From Mycobacterium palustre (GTDB lineage Bacteria; Actinomycetota; Actinomycetes; Mycobacteriales; Mycobacteriaceae): 64,000 nucleotides of DNA. Shown here piece after piece: positions 18,077 through 26,326 of the stretch (position 1 is its first letter; each line of letters opens with the position of its first letter). The stretch covers positions 92,772 through 156,771 of the forward strand of contig NZ_LQPJ01000102.1 of assembly GCF_002101785.1 (NCBI RefSeq). The letters run 5' to 3'. The position numbers and the translations under genes were made by a program. The notes beneath the pieces are model-generated. The model was not told where the DNA came from, ran no database searches, and saw only the letters and a list, made by a program, of their open reading frames with translations.

Positions 18077-18331
18077 GTGGCGGCAATACAAACGTTGGTC
18101 GCGCGTCGCGACGAGTGGATCATCAACGATCGTGCCGCCGCTGGCCATTTTCGGCGCCCGCGCCCCGACTTGCCGGACGATGTCGACCCGTTCGCACGTG
18201 CGCTCCAGCGGTTTTCGGAAGCTCGGCCCATACCAGCCGTCGGCGACCTGAGGTCCCGAGACACTGTGACGTCCGTCAGCGTCAACGGTGCCATTCCTCC
18301 GCTGCAGCCACGAGTTCAGCATGACTCGTAG
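18077..18331 (+). CDS. possible small hypothetical protein (84 aa)
   Basis: This reading frame opens with GTG 18077, 3 bp after the DUF3500 stop. It begins AAIQTLVARRDEWIINDRAA and contains RPDLPDDVDPFARALQRF, which reads like real protein. No family was recognised and there is no good ribosome site, so translation by coupling to the DUF3500 gene would be needed. The rest of the gap up to 18383 holds nothing I can name. Confidence 0.3.
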   Translation: MAAIQTLVARRDEWIINDRAAAGHFRRPRPDLPDDVDPFARALQRFSEARPIPAVGDLRSRDTVTSVSVNGAIPPLQPRVQHDS

Positions 18332-18383
18332 GCGGCCGCACGCCCCGATAACGTGACTGCAGAGTAAGTCTCATGTTCAAGCC

Positions 18384-19520
18384 CTAATAAGAGCGCGGCA
18401 GCGCAAGTGTGTGTAGCGCCACGTAGTTGAGGATCATCTCCCGGCTCACCGGCGCAATTCGCAACAAGCGGGCGAGGCCCCAATACGGCAGCAATCCGTA
18501 CTCCGCCGAAAGCCCGTTGCCGCCGTGCAATTGGATGACGTGATCCACCGCTTCGATAGCTGCTTCCGCCGCCGCATACTTCGCCATGTTGGATGCTTCG
18601 CCCGCGGGATGCTGCTGGTCGAAGAGCCAGGCGGCCTTCGCGGTCATCATCGCGGCCAGTTCCACGTTGATCTTGGCTTGGGCCAGCGGGTGTGCAATCG
18701 CCTGATAAGCCCCGATCGGCGGCCCCCACACGGTTCGCTTGCGGGCGTAGTCGGCACCGCGCCCCACCGCGTAGCGCCCGATGCCAATACACACCGCGGC
18801 GCCGGTGATCCGTTCTGGGTTGAGTCCGTCGAATACCTGGCGGAAGCCCTCGTGCTCGGTACCGACCAAATTCGAAGATGGCAGCCGGACGTTGTCGAAA
18901 TGCAGGGTGAACTGTTTTTCCGGAACGCTGATACCCACTGGCAGACGGTGTTTGATCAGTCCCGGTGTATCCGTGGGCACGATAAACAACGACAGCCGTT
19001 CGGGAGCGGTCCGGGTCACGACGATCAGCGCGTCGGCCTCGTCGACGCCGGAGATGTAGTACTTGGTGCCGTTGAGCAGATAGTCCCCATCGTCACGGAC
19101 GGCGGTGGTGCTGACCTGCCTGGTGTTCGAGCCGGCGTTGGGTTCGGTGATCGCGAAGACGACCTTCGTCTCCCCGGACGCCATGCGCGGCAGCCATTCT
19201 CGGCGCTGTTCTTCGCTGCCGTGGCGCGCCAGCAGCTCACCGCAGATGGCGCTGGATACCAATAACAGCAGCAGGGGACATCCGTGGGCGGCGGTTTCTT
19301 CGCAGACGATCGCCAATTCGGCCATCCCGGCATCTCCGCCTCCGTACCGGGCGGGGAAGTTGATGCCGATGAAGCCGTGGCGGCCCAGGTCATGCCACAG
19401 CTCGGTGGTGGGTTCCCCGGCGGTCGCCCGTTCGGCGAAGTAGTCGGGACCGTATTTGCCGGTGACCGCGGCAACGGCCTTGCGCAGATCGTGATGTTCA
19501 GGGGCGTCGGTGAAGTCCAT
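18384..19520 (-). CDS. acyl-CoA dehydrogenase
   Basis: A 378-residue full-length ACAD. Segments include FPARYGGGDAGMAEL, the FAD/substrate loop VVFAITEPNAGSNTRQVST, YLLNGTKYYISG, EGFRQVFDGLNPERI and QLHGGNGLSAEYGLLPYW near the C-terminus. It oxidises an acyl-CoA to the 2-enoyl-CoA. The operon downstream of accA/accD is the classical place for the dehydrogenase that feeds a biotin-dependent acyl-CoA carboxylase (isovaleryl-CoA or citronellyl-CoA type). About 90 bp separate it from the TIGR03084 gene. Confidence 0.9.
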   Translation of the reverse strand: MDFTDAPEHHDLRKAVAAVTGKYGPDYFAERATAGEPTTELWHDLGRHGFIGINFPARYGGGDAGMAELAIVCEETAAHGCPLLLLLVSSAICGELLARHGSEEQRREWLPRMASGETKVVFAITEPNAGSNTRQVSTTAVRDDGDYLLNGTKYYISGVDEADALIVVTRTAPERLSLFIVPTDTPGLIKHRLPVGISVPEKQFTLHFDNVRLPSSNLVGTEHEGFRQVFDGLNPERITGAAVCIGIGRYAVGRGADYARKRTVWGPPIGAYQAIAHPLAQAKINVELAAMMTAKAAWLFDQQHPAGEASNMAKYAAAEAAIEAVDHVIQLHGGNGLSAEYGLLPYWGLARLLRIAPVSREMILNYVALHTLALPRSY

Positions 19521-19612
19521 CAGCCAACCAGCTTTCGGGGGTCGCGGTGTTCAGTGCGCACAGGCGGGCACGGACGGGCGCCGATGGGTTGCCGGGTGCG
19601 AACGAGATTGCG

Positions 19613-20398
19613 TCATCTCGGCACGGTGCGACGGCTGGGCGCACCGGCGAACGCCTGCGCGATGTCCAGCCAGCGCTTTGCGACAGCGCCCCGCACCGTG
19701 AGCGCTGTTTCCGTCCAGTGCCGGCGCTGGGTGACGGTGAGAACGAAATCCTGAGCGGGACCTTCGATTCGGTTATCCGAGTTATCCGGCCCCCAGGGCC
19801 ACACCTCGCCCTCCGGGGAGTAGAGCTCGATCCGGACGCGTTGGTCGGGTACGTCGATGCCATGGATGCTGTGGGCGAAGGCGAAAGTCGCGACCCCGAG
19901 GTGAGCGATGTTGCGCAGGCCGGGACTCGGTGGGTGGGGCATGGCAAGCGTGTCGTACACGTCTTGGCCGTGGGCCCACGTTTCCATCAGGCGTGCGGTG
20001 GCCGAGGATGCCACGCTCATGTCCGGACCGAACCACGGCAACCTTCTCGCGGGATCGTTTCCGGCGAAGGCTGTCAGCAACTGGGGGCGAGCCTCGACAA
20101 ACCACTCGAGTATTTCCTTCGAAGTCTTCGTCCGGTATTCAGCCGCAATGCGATCGGGAAAGTTCATCCCGCCCGCCATGAGATCGTCGGCTTTCCGTCG
20201 GAAGCGCTCAGGATCGGAGAGGGCGAGCCGGGCGATGTCGTCGAAGAAGGCAAGGTGTGAAACTTGGTCCTGGATGTTCCATCCGGCCGCCGGTGTGGCC
20301 AAATTCCACTGCGTGGCGCTAAGCCCGCTCAAGCACGAGACGAGCTGTTCCGATTCGTGACGCAGGTCTGCCAGCAGGCCCGGATAATCGAGACCCAT
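19613..20398 (-). CDS. TIGR03084 family putative metal-binding protein (DinB/MPI fold)
   Basis: A 261-residue protein. I chose ATG 20398 because GGGAGGGG lies 8 bases upstream and an earlier in-frame start would overlap accA. It has the N-terminal DinB/maleylpyruvate-isomerase-like helical bundle. His residues fit the usual metal triad: WNIQDQVSHLAFFDD, then METWAHGQDVYDTL, then FAFAHSIHG. Actinobacterial TIGR03084 proteins have no firm function and may be thiol-dependent (mycothiol) enzymes. It lies between an ACAD and the acyl-CoA carboxylase genes, 19 bp from accA, so a role in the same pathway is likely. Confidence 0.82.
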   Translation of the reverse strand: MGLDYPGLLADLRHESEQLVSCLSGLSATQWNLATPAAGWNIQDQVSHLAFFDDIARLALSDPERFRRKADDLMAGGMNFPDRIAAEYRTKTSKEILEWFVEARPQLLTAFAGNDPARRLPWFGPDMSVASSATARLMETWAHGQDVYDTLAMPHPPSPGLRNIAHLGVATFAFAHSIHGIDVPDQRVRIELYSPEGEVWPWGPDNSDNRIEGPAQDFVLTVTQRRHWTETALTVRGAVAKRWLDIAQAFAGAPSRRTVPR

Positions 20399-20417
20399 CA
20401 GCGCCCCTCCCGGAAGC

Positions 20418-22409
20418 TCATTTCGATTCATCCGCACTGACTACGGCCAGTATTTGACCGGATTCCACTTGATCTCCGGCGGCGACCGCGATCGAGGCGA
20501 CGACCCCGTCGGCCGGCGCGCGCACGGTATGCTCCATCTTCATCGCCTCGAGCACGATGATCGGGGTTCCGGCTGCCACCCGACTGCCCTGGATGACCTC
20601 GATGCGCACCACAGCGCCGGGCATCGGGGCGACCAGCGAGCCGGCTTCGGTTATTTTCGCTGGATCAGGGAATCGTTCGATCTCACGGAGGGCGGTCGAA
20701 CCCAGCGCGCTGTCGACGAAGTAGTCCAATCCGTCCCGAACCACGTTGAAGCGCCTTCGGATTCCGTCGATCTCGGCGTCGACCAACCGACCGGATGCCT
20801 CGATCAGCCGAATCGCGATATCGGTCCCGCCCACGGACGCGACGAGGTCGCCGCGGTCGAAGCGGTAGGCCACGTCGATCGTGCTGTCACCCCAGGTGAA
20901 GCTCACCCGCTGGTCGGCGCTGACCAGCGTGCGAAATCCCGACGGCAGTCCGGGCAGCACCACAGCGGCGGCGCGGCGCTCCGCCTGGCCGGCCAGCGCG
21001 GCCACCAGCGCGTGGACTGCGACACTGTCTGAGCCGGCCGGGATCAGTGTGGCCGGTTGATGGCGCTCCAAATAGCCGGTATCGATATTGCCCGCGCGGA
21101 ACTCAGGCTCGCGCAGAATGCCGATCAACAGGTCCCGGTTGGTCGCCACACCGTGCAGACGGGTTTCGGCCAACGCCCGCGCCAGCCGAGCGCAGGCCTC
21201 GTCGCGGGTGTGCCCGAAGCCGATGACCTTGGCCAGCATAGGATCATAGAAGGTGCTGACCACCGAGCCGGACTCGAATCCGGCGTCGACCCTAATGCCG
21301 GGCAGGTCTGGGAACTCCAGGGTCTTCAGCGTCCCTGATGCCGGAACGAAGCCCGCCGCAACGTTTTCGGCGTAAAGCCGGACCTCGACCGCGTGGCCAT
21401 GCGCGGAGGCATTCAGCATGTCGTTCGGCAGCGGCTGGCCGGCAGCCACCAGAAGTTGGGCGCGTACCAAGTCGATACCGGTGACCATTTCGGTGACAGG
21501 GTGCTCGACCTGCAGCCGGGTATTGACCTCCAGGAAGTAGAACTGCCCGTCGGGCGCCATGACGAACTCGACCGTGCCTGCGCCCTCATAGGCAAGAGCT
21601 TTGCCCGCCGCAACGGCCGCTCGGCCTAACTCCTCTCGCAGTGCGGCGTCGACCGCCGTCGACGGCGCCTCTTCGATGATCTTTTGGTAGCGGCGTTGGA
21701 TGGAGCATTCGCGCTCACCGAGGTGGACGACGGTGCCGTGGCTATCTCCAAAGATCTGCACCTCGATGTGGCGCGGCGACTGCACGAATTTCTCGAGGAA
21801 AACGGTGCCGTCGCCGAATGCCAACGCGGCTTCGCGGCGCGCACTGGCCACCGCCTCGAGCAGGCTGTCCGCGCCGGCCACAATCCGCATGCCACGACCG
21901 CCGCCGCCGTAGGCGGCTTTGACCAGGATCGGATAGCCGACAGCGTTGGCAGCGGCGGAAAGTCGCTCGGTGTCGAGATCGACGTCGCTTTCCACCGTCG
22001 CGCCCGGAAGGACCGGCACTCCGGCTGATGCCATCAGCTCTTTGGCGGCGATCTTGGAGCCCATTGCGCGGATCGCTGCGGGGCTGGGCCCGACGAACAC
22101 CACCCCCGCGTCAGCACATGCGGACGCGAAATCGGCGTTCTCCGAGAGGAATCCGTATCCCGGGTGCACTGCGTCGGCGGCCGTGCGGGCTGCGGCCGCC
22201 AGTACCAGATCAGCACGCAGATAGGTGTCGGCCGGTGCGGTGCCGGCCAGGTGAACGGACTCGTCGGCAGCCCTCACATATGGGGCATCGCGGTCGGCGT
22301 CGGAGTACAGCGCGACGGTCGCGATGTCCATCTCGCGTGCGGTGCGGATGATACGGGCGGCGATCTCGCCGCGGTTTGCGATTAGTAGCTTGCCGATCAC
22401 TTTCGTCAC
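20418..22409 (-). CDS. acyl-CoA carboxylase alpha subunit (biotin carboxylase + BCCP)
   Basis: A 663-residue protein from GTG 22409. The biotin carboxylase domain occupies about 1-450, with ANRGEIAARI, the ATP-grasp glycine loop GGGGRGM (168-174) and LEVNTRLQVEHPVTE. A linker domain follows, then the biotin carrier domain at about 590-663 with biotinyl Lys624 in EAMKMEH. It carboxylates biotin with ATP and bicarbonate for the beta subunit encoded just upstream. Its start overlaps the accD stop (GTGA). The M. tuberculosis AccA1-AccD1 complex is a 3-methylcrotonyl-CoA carboxylase; this pair could act on that or on geranyl-CoA. Confidence 0.93.
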   Translation of the reverse strand: MTKVIGKLLIANRGEIAARIIRTAREMDIATVALYSDADRDAPYVRAADESVHLAGTAPADTYLRADLVLAAAARTAADAVHPGYGFLSENADFASACADAGVVFVGPSPAAIRAMGSKIAAKELMASAGVPVLPGATVESDVDLDTERLSAAANAVGYPILVKAAYGGGGRGMRIVAGADSLLEAVASARREAALAFGDGTVFLEKFVQSPRHIEVQIFGDSHGTVVHLGERECSIQRRYQKIIEEAPSTAVDAALREELGRAAVAAGKALAYEGAGTVEFVMAPDGQFYFLEVNTRLQVEHPVTEMVTGIDLVRAQLLVAAGQPLPNDMLNASAHGHAVEVRLYAENVAAGFVPASGTLKTLEFPDLPGIRVDAGFESGSVVSTFYDPMLAKVIGFGHTRDEACARLARALAETRLHGVATNRDLLIGILREPEFRAGNIDTGYLERHQPATLIPAGSDSVAVHALVAALAGQAERRAAAVVLPGLPSGFRTLVSADQRVSFTWGDSTIDVAYRFDRGDLVASVGGTDIAIRLIEASGRLVDAEIDGIRRRFNVVRDGLDYFVDSALGSTALREIERFPDPAKITEAGSLVAPMPGAVVRIEVIQGSRVAAGTPIIVLEAMKMEHTVRAPADGVVASIAVAAGDQVESGQILAVVSADESK

Positions 22410-24004
22410 ATCCTGAACACGCCGAAGCCGCGGCGTCCCTCGACGACGTTGGAATGGGCGGCCGATAAGGCCACACCAAGCACGGAGCGGGTATCGCGCG
22501 GGTCTATCACACCGTCGTCATAGACGCGGGCGGAGATGAAGAACGAGTGCGATTCTCGCTCGATCTGCGCTTCGATCTCGGCGGTACGTCTGGCGTCGGC
22601 TTCGTGGTCGAACTCCCGTCCGGCTGCCTTTGCCGAGGCCTGTCCGACAATCGACAAGACTCCCGCGAGCTGGGCGGCTCCCATCACGGCGAGTTTGGCG
22701 TTGACCCAGCTGAACATAAAGCGGGGGTCATAGGCACGCCCGGACATGCCGTAGTTGCCGGCGCCGAACGACCCGCCCATATTGATGGTGATGTGTGGAA
22801 CGGTGCTGTTGGTGACGGCGTTGATCATCTTGGCGCCGTCCTTGATGATGCCGAGCTGTTCGTACTCGGTGCCCACCATGTAGCCGGTGACGTTCTGCAA
22901 GAAGATCAGCGGGGTATCGGTTTGGTTGGCCAACAGGATGAATTCCGTTGCCTTCTTGGACTCCTCGGAGAATAAGACGCCGCGAGTATTGGCCAGTATC
23001 CCGACTGGAAATCCGTGGATGGATGCCCAGCCGGTGGCGATGCTGGTGCCCCAGCGCGGCTTGTATTCGGAGAATCGCGAGCCGTCAACGATGCGCGCGA
23101 TCACCTCGCGCGGGTCGAACGGGATTCGTGGGTCGGCGGAGGCAATGCCGAGCAGTTCCTCTGCGTCGTACAGCGGCTCGTCGGCGGGCAACGTGGCTCC
23201 GGGACCGAGTTTCCGCCAGTTGAGGTGCGCGACGACGTCTCGCCCGATGCGGATCGCGTCGACCTCATCGACGGCGAAGTAGTCGCCGAGCCCGGAAATA
23301 CGGGTGTGCATATCTGCGCCGCCAAGTTCCTCCTCATCGGCGTCTTCGCCGGTGGCCATCTTGACCAGGGGAGGCCCACCGAGGAATACCTTGGCTTGCT
23401 TGTCGACAAGGACGGCGTAGTCGCACATGCCCGGCACGTAGGCGCCACCTGCGGTGGAGTTGCCGAAAACCAGCGCAATGCTGGGGATGCCCATCGACGA
23501 AAGCTCGGTCAGATCGTGAAAAATCTTGCCCGCGTGCACGAAGAGCTCCGATTGGGTGGGCAGGTCCGCGCCGCCGGACTCGACGAGGTATACCACCGGA
23601 AGGCGGTTGACCCGCGCGATTTCCAGCGCCCGCAAGTTCTTTCGCAGGGTGTAGGGGTTCATCGTGCCGCCGCGCACGGTGGGGTCGTGGGCGATGATGA
23701 CGCACTCTGTGCCGCAAACCACGCCGATTCCGGTAACGATCGCGGCGCCGACGTTGAATTCGGTGCCCCAGGCGGCCAGCGCGGACAGTTCCATAAACGG
23801 TGCGTCGCGGTCCACCAGAAGTTCGATTCGTTCGCGGGCCAAGAGCCGCCCGCGCTCGTGATGGCGCTGGACATAGCGGGGACCGCCACCGGCCGCGGCC
23901 AGCCGGAGTTGCTCGTTGAGCGCCGCTACCGCCGCTTTCTGCACTTGCAGGTTGGCCAGATAGGTCGCGGACGAGGTGTCGACCTGGGTGCTCAAAACCG
24001 GCAT
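22406..24004 (-). CDS. acyl-CoA carboxylase beta (carboxyltransferase) subunit
   Basis: A 532-residue carboxyltransferase with two crotonase-fold halves. Landmarks are HERGRLLARERIELLVD, NSTAGGAYVPGMCDY, VFLGGPPLVKMATGE, and in the second half GVLFSEESKKATEFI, LQNVTGYMVG, GSFGAGNYGMSGRAYDPRFMFSW. The GGPPLVKMATGE and GNYGMxGRAYxPRF blocks are typical of methylcrotonyl-CoA or geranyl-CoA carboxylases rather than propionyl-CoA carboxylases. It probably starts the minus-strand unit accD-accA-TIGR03084-fadE. The 159 bp upstream (24005-24163) hold no clear site beyond the TAATTGGTGAC patch. Confidence 0.92.
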   Translation of the reverse strand: MPVLSTQVDTSSATYLANLQVQKAAVAALNEQLRLAAAGGGPRYVQRHHERGRLLARERIELLVDRDAPFMELSALAAWGTEFNVGAAIVTGIGVVCGTECVIIAHDPTVRGGTMNPYTLRKNLRALEIARVNRLPVVYLVESGGADLPTQSELFVHAGKIFHDLTELSSMGIPSIALVFGNSTAGGAYVPGMCDYAVLVDKQAKVFLGGPPLVKMATGEDADEEELGGADMHTRISGLGDYFAVDEVDAIRIGRDVVAHLNWRKLGPGATLPADEPLYDAEELLGIASADPRIPFDPREVIARIVDGSRFSEYKPRWGTSIATGWASIHGFPVGILANTRGVLFSEESKKATEFILLANQTDTPLIFLQNVTGYMVGTEYEQLGIIKDGAKMINAVTNSTVPHITINMGGSFGAGNYGMSGRAYDPRFMFSWVNAKLAVMGAAQLAGVLSIVGQASAKAAGREFDHEADARRTAEIEAQIERESHSFFISARVYDDGVIDPRDTRSVLGVALSAAHSNVVEGRRGFGVFRM

Positions 24005-24163
24005 GAAAACCCCTTGTCCCGGCAGCAGTCGGTAAGCCCGCAGCCGCAGAGTGAACGACGAAACATTAAAAGAGATCGGGCGGAGCCCGAGAACGGAATC
24101 CCGGTAGTCACCTCTAATTGGTGACGGAGACGATCCACGAGTAGTAGGTGACGGGGGCCCGAG

Positions 24164-25099
24164 CTATCCACTGGTCACTAGCCGTTCCAGGTCTTTGCGG
24201 GCTTGCGCATATTGGCTGACGAGCGTGGCGACGAGGTCGGCGACGGGCGTTATGGCGGCGACACCGGACACGCTGTGACCGGCGCTCCAGGCGGTGCTGT
24301 TAGACAGCAAGCGGTTCTGGTCGAATCCTGCTGAGGGCAGCGCACTTTCGCGATTGGTTCGATCGGCTTGGTCGAGCCAGCTAGCGAGCAGGCTGGCGGG
24401 GACGCCGCCGATGCGGCTGGACAGCCGCACGTCATCCAGCGATGAGGCGATCAGCGCCGCCCGGTACTCGTCGTCGGCCATGCTCTCGGGTGTGGCGATG
24501 AACCGCGTTCCCAAATAGACCAAATCGGCCCCCAGCATCTCGGCTGCCAGGATCGACCGGCCGTCCGTGATTCCGCCAGCGAGCACCAACGGGCCGGCGT
24601 AGTGCTCGCGCACGGCACGAACGAAAGCGAACGGATTGGCCCACCCGGTTTGTCCCCCAGCGCCCGCGGTGAGGAGAACGAGCCCGTCGACTCCGGCCGC
24701 CAGTGCACGTCGCGCGTGGCTCATGCTGGCAACGTCGGCGTATACCTGCGCGCCGGCGTCGTGCAGGGGTCCCACGACTCGGTCTGGTGTACCGACGCTG
24801 GTGATAACCAGTTCCACTCCGTGTCGTTGCAGGCACTCAAGGTCGGCGGTCAGTCGCCGGTTGCTGCGGTGGACAACCAGATTGGCCGCCACCGGCGCGC
24901 AGGTGGGCGTCAGCTGTCGGCTGACCTTGTCCAGCCAGTCATCGAGCGCTTCAGTGCTTGGCGCATTGTGGGTCGGAAAGGCGCCGATCACACCCACCTG
25001 ACAGGCGGCGACGACTAAGTCCGGCCCGGATACGGCGGTCATCGGGGCCGCGAAGGCGGGTATCGCAAGCCGGTCTCGCCATGGTCGGGGGATAGCCAA
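24164..25099 (-). CDS. nitronate monooxygenase / NPD-type flavin oxidoreductase
   Basis: A 311-residue TIM-barrel flavoprotein from TTG 25099, with GAAGG upstream. The pattern IPAFAAPMTAVSGPDLVVAACQ, GAFPTHNAP, AQVYADVASMSHARRALAAGVDGLVL, then GPLVLAGGITDGRSILAAEMLGADLVYLGTRF is typical of 2-nitropropane-dioxygenase-like proteins. Such proteins act as nitronate monooxygenases, quinone reductases or enoyl reductases with FMN. It lies upstream of accD on the same strand with a 159-bp gap, and the promoter region holds paired inverted repeats. Confidence 0.85.
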   Translation of the reverse strand: MAIPRPWRDRLAIPAFAAPMTAVSGPDLVVAACQVGVIGAFPTHNAPSTEALDDWLDKVSRQLTPTCAPVAANLVVHRSNRRLTADLECLQRHGVELVITSVGTPDRVVGPLHDAGAQVYADVASMSHARRALAAGVDGLVLLTAGAGGQTGWANPFAFVRAVREHYAGPLVLAGGITDGRSILAAEMLGADLVYLGTRFIATPESMADDEYRAALIASSLDDVRLSSRIGGVPASLLASWLDQADRTNRESALPSAGFDQNRLLSNSTAWSAGHSVSGVAAITPVADLVATLVSQYAQARKDLERLVTSG

Positions 25100-25402
25100 C
25101 GGTCGCCTTCACTGACTGGAACAGTTAGTGAATCAAGAATAACTAACTGTACTGGACCCGTGTCAACTGCATCCGTCGGTGTGCTCGTTATTCGCAGACA
25201 AAGCGGGAGATTTCCAGGGTGAGCCGCAGTTGACAAAGGTGACGCAGCTCACCAATGATGTGGCAATAAGTTATTCGCGGGCCGCATTGGCTCGGTAGCC
25301 CGAAGGAGTCGCCCTATCGCCACAGGTGTCTCGCCCGACACCCTCGGCTCGTCTCACAAGGTCGACCAAAGTGCCGAGGTCACCGTCGCGCACTGGACGT
25401 CG
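25100..25402. other. divergent promoter region
   Basis: About 300 bp between the flavoprotein gene and the first GAF/LuxR gene. It contains the inverted repeats at 25110-25150. A strong ribosome-like AAGGAG also lies at about 25303, 8 bp before an in-frame ATC and about 100 bp upstream of the GTG that I use as the start of the regulator. No gene is supported. Confidence 0.4.
25110..25150. promoter_or_regulatory. operator-like inverted repeats upstream of flavoprotein gene
   Basis: CACTGACTG (25110-25118) and CAGTTAGTG (25122-25130) form an 8-of-9 palindrome with a GAA spacer. A further half-site ACTAACTGT (25142-25150) pairs with ACAGTTAGT. The cluster begins 11 bp upstream of the TTG start, a classical repressor position. 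Confidence 0.5.
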
Positions 25403-26326
25403 GTGCAAGAATCCACCGACCGCTCCGGCGGCGCGCTGAGCGCGGTGCTCGACGCCCTGCATCGAACGCGCGCTGAGACCGCCAAGGATCGTTTGATCGG
25501 GACGGCCCCGTATCAGCTATGTGCCAGCGGCGCCTTCGACTGGGTGATGCTGTCCGCGGTTCGCGGGTCGATGTGGTTGCCCCAAGCGCTCTACGTCCGG
25601 ACTCCCGGCGGGGAAGTAACTTTGGAGATCGACGAGGATCTCGAAAAGCTGGAGATACCGTTGGCCTCCCCGTTGGTGGAAGCAGAGGTGGTGCGCCGAC
25701 GGCTTCCGGCGTTGGTCAACGACGCACCCCACGAGCCGCGAGCGCATGCATCCCTCATACGGCGCACCGGCAGCCGAGACTACGTGGTGGCCCCCCTGGT
25801 GGCCATGTCGACGGTCATGGGATTGTTGCACGCCGACCGGCGGGTAAGCGCAGCGCCGGTCGCGGAGGTCGACCGTGAACTCCTCCGGATGTTCGCCGAC
25901 GGTGTCGGCGTGGCTTACGAGCGGGCCGTTCTGCAGGAACGTGCCGAGCGTCAGCGGCGCAGCGTTGCCGAGGTGTGCGACGCGGCGGTTCGCGCACTGG
26001 CGCAATGTGAGCAGCCACCGGCGCTGGCGACGGAGTCACCGAGGCAATCGATGCCCAGCCGCCCGGCATCAACACCGGTTTGGGACCGCGGTGAGGTACG
26101 TGAGTCGAATCGGCTAGCTCGGTTGACCGCGCGCGAGCGCGAAGTACTAGGACTCCTAGCCAGCGGCGCTACCAACGCTCAACTGGCCGACCGGTTGACG
26201 GTCGCCGAAAGCACCGTCAAATCTCACGTCAAACACATCCTGCACAAGCTCGGCGCCGGTAACCGCGCCGCCGCCATCGCCTGCTATCTACGCGAGACCC
26301 GACTGGACGAACGGCGGCCGCGATGA
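25403..26326 (+). CDS. GAF-domain LuxR-type transcriptional regulator 1
   Basis: A 307-residue protein with GTG 25403 as the annotated start; the frame stays open upstream and the true start may be earlier. A GAF-like sensory domain occupies about 15-180, with DYVVAPLVAMSTVMGLLHADR and RMFADGVGVAYERAVLQERAERQR, the shared signature of the four paralogues here. A LuxR helix-turn-helix spans about 238-296: LTAREREVLGLLASGATNAQLAD, ESTVKSHVKHILHKLGAGNR. It overlaps the next regulator by 4 bp. It probably activates a nearby catabolic operon in response to a small molecule bound by the GAF domain. Confidence 0.87.
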   Translation: MQESTDRSGGALSAVLDALHRTRAETAKDRLIGTAPYQLCASGAFDWVMLSAVRGSMWLPQALYVRTPGGEVTLEIDEDLEKLEIPLASPLVEAEVVRRRLPALVNDAPHEPRAHASLIRRTGSRDYVVAPLVAMSTVMGLLHADRRVSAAPVAEVDRELLRMFADGVGVAYERAVLQERAERQRRSVAEVCDAAVRALAQCEQPPALATESPRQSMPSRPASTPVWDRGEVRESNRLARLTAREREVLGLLASGATNAQLADRLTVAESTVKSHVKHILHKLGAGNRAAAIACYLRETRLDERRPR

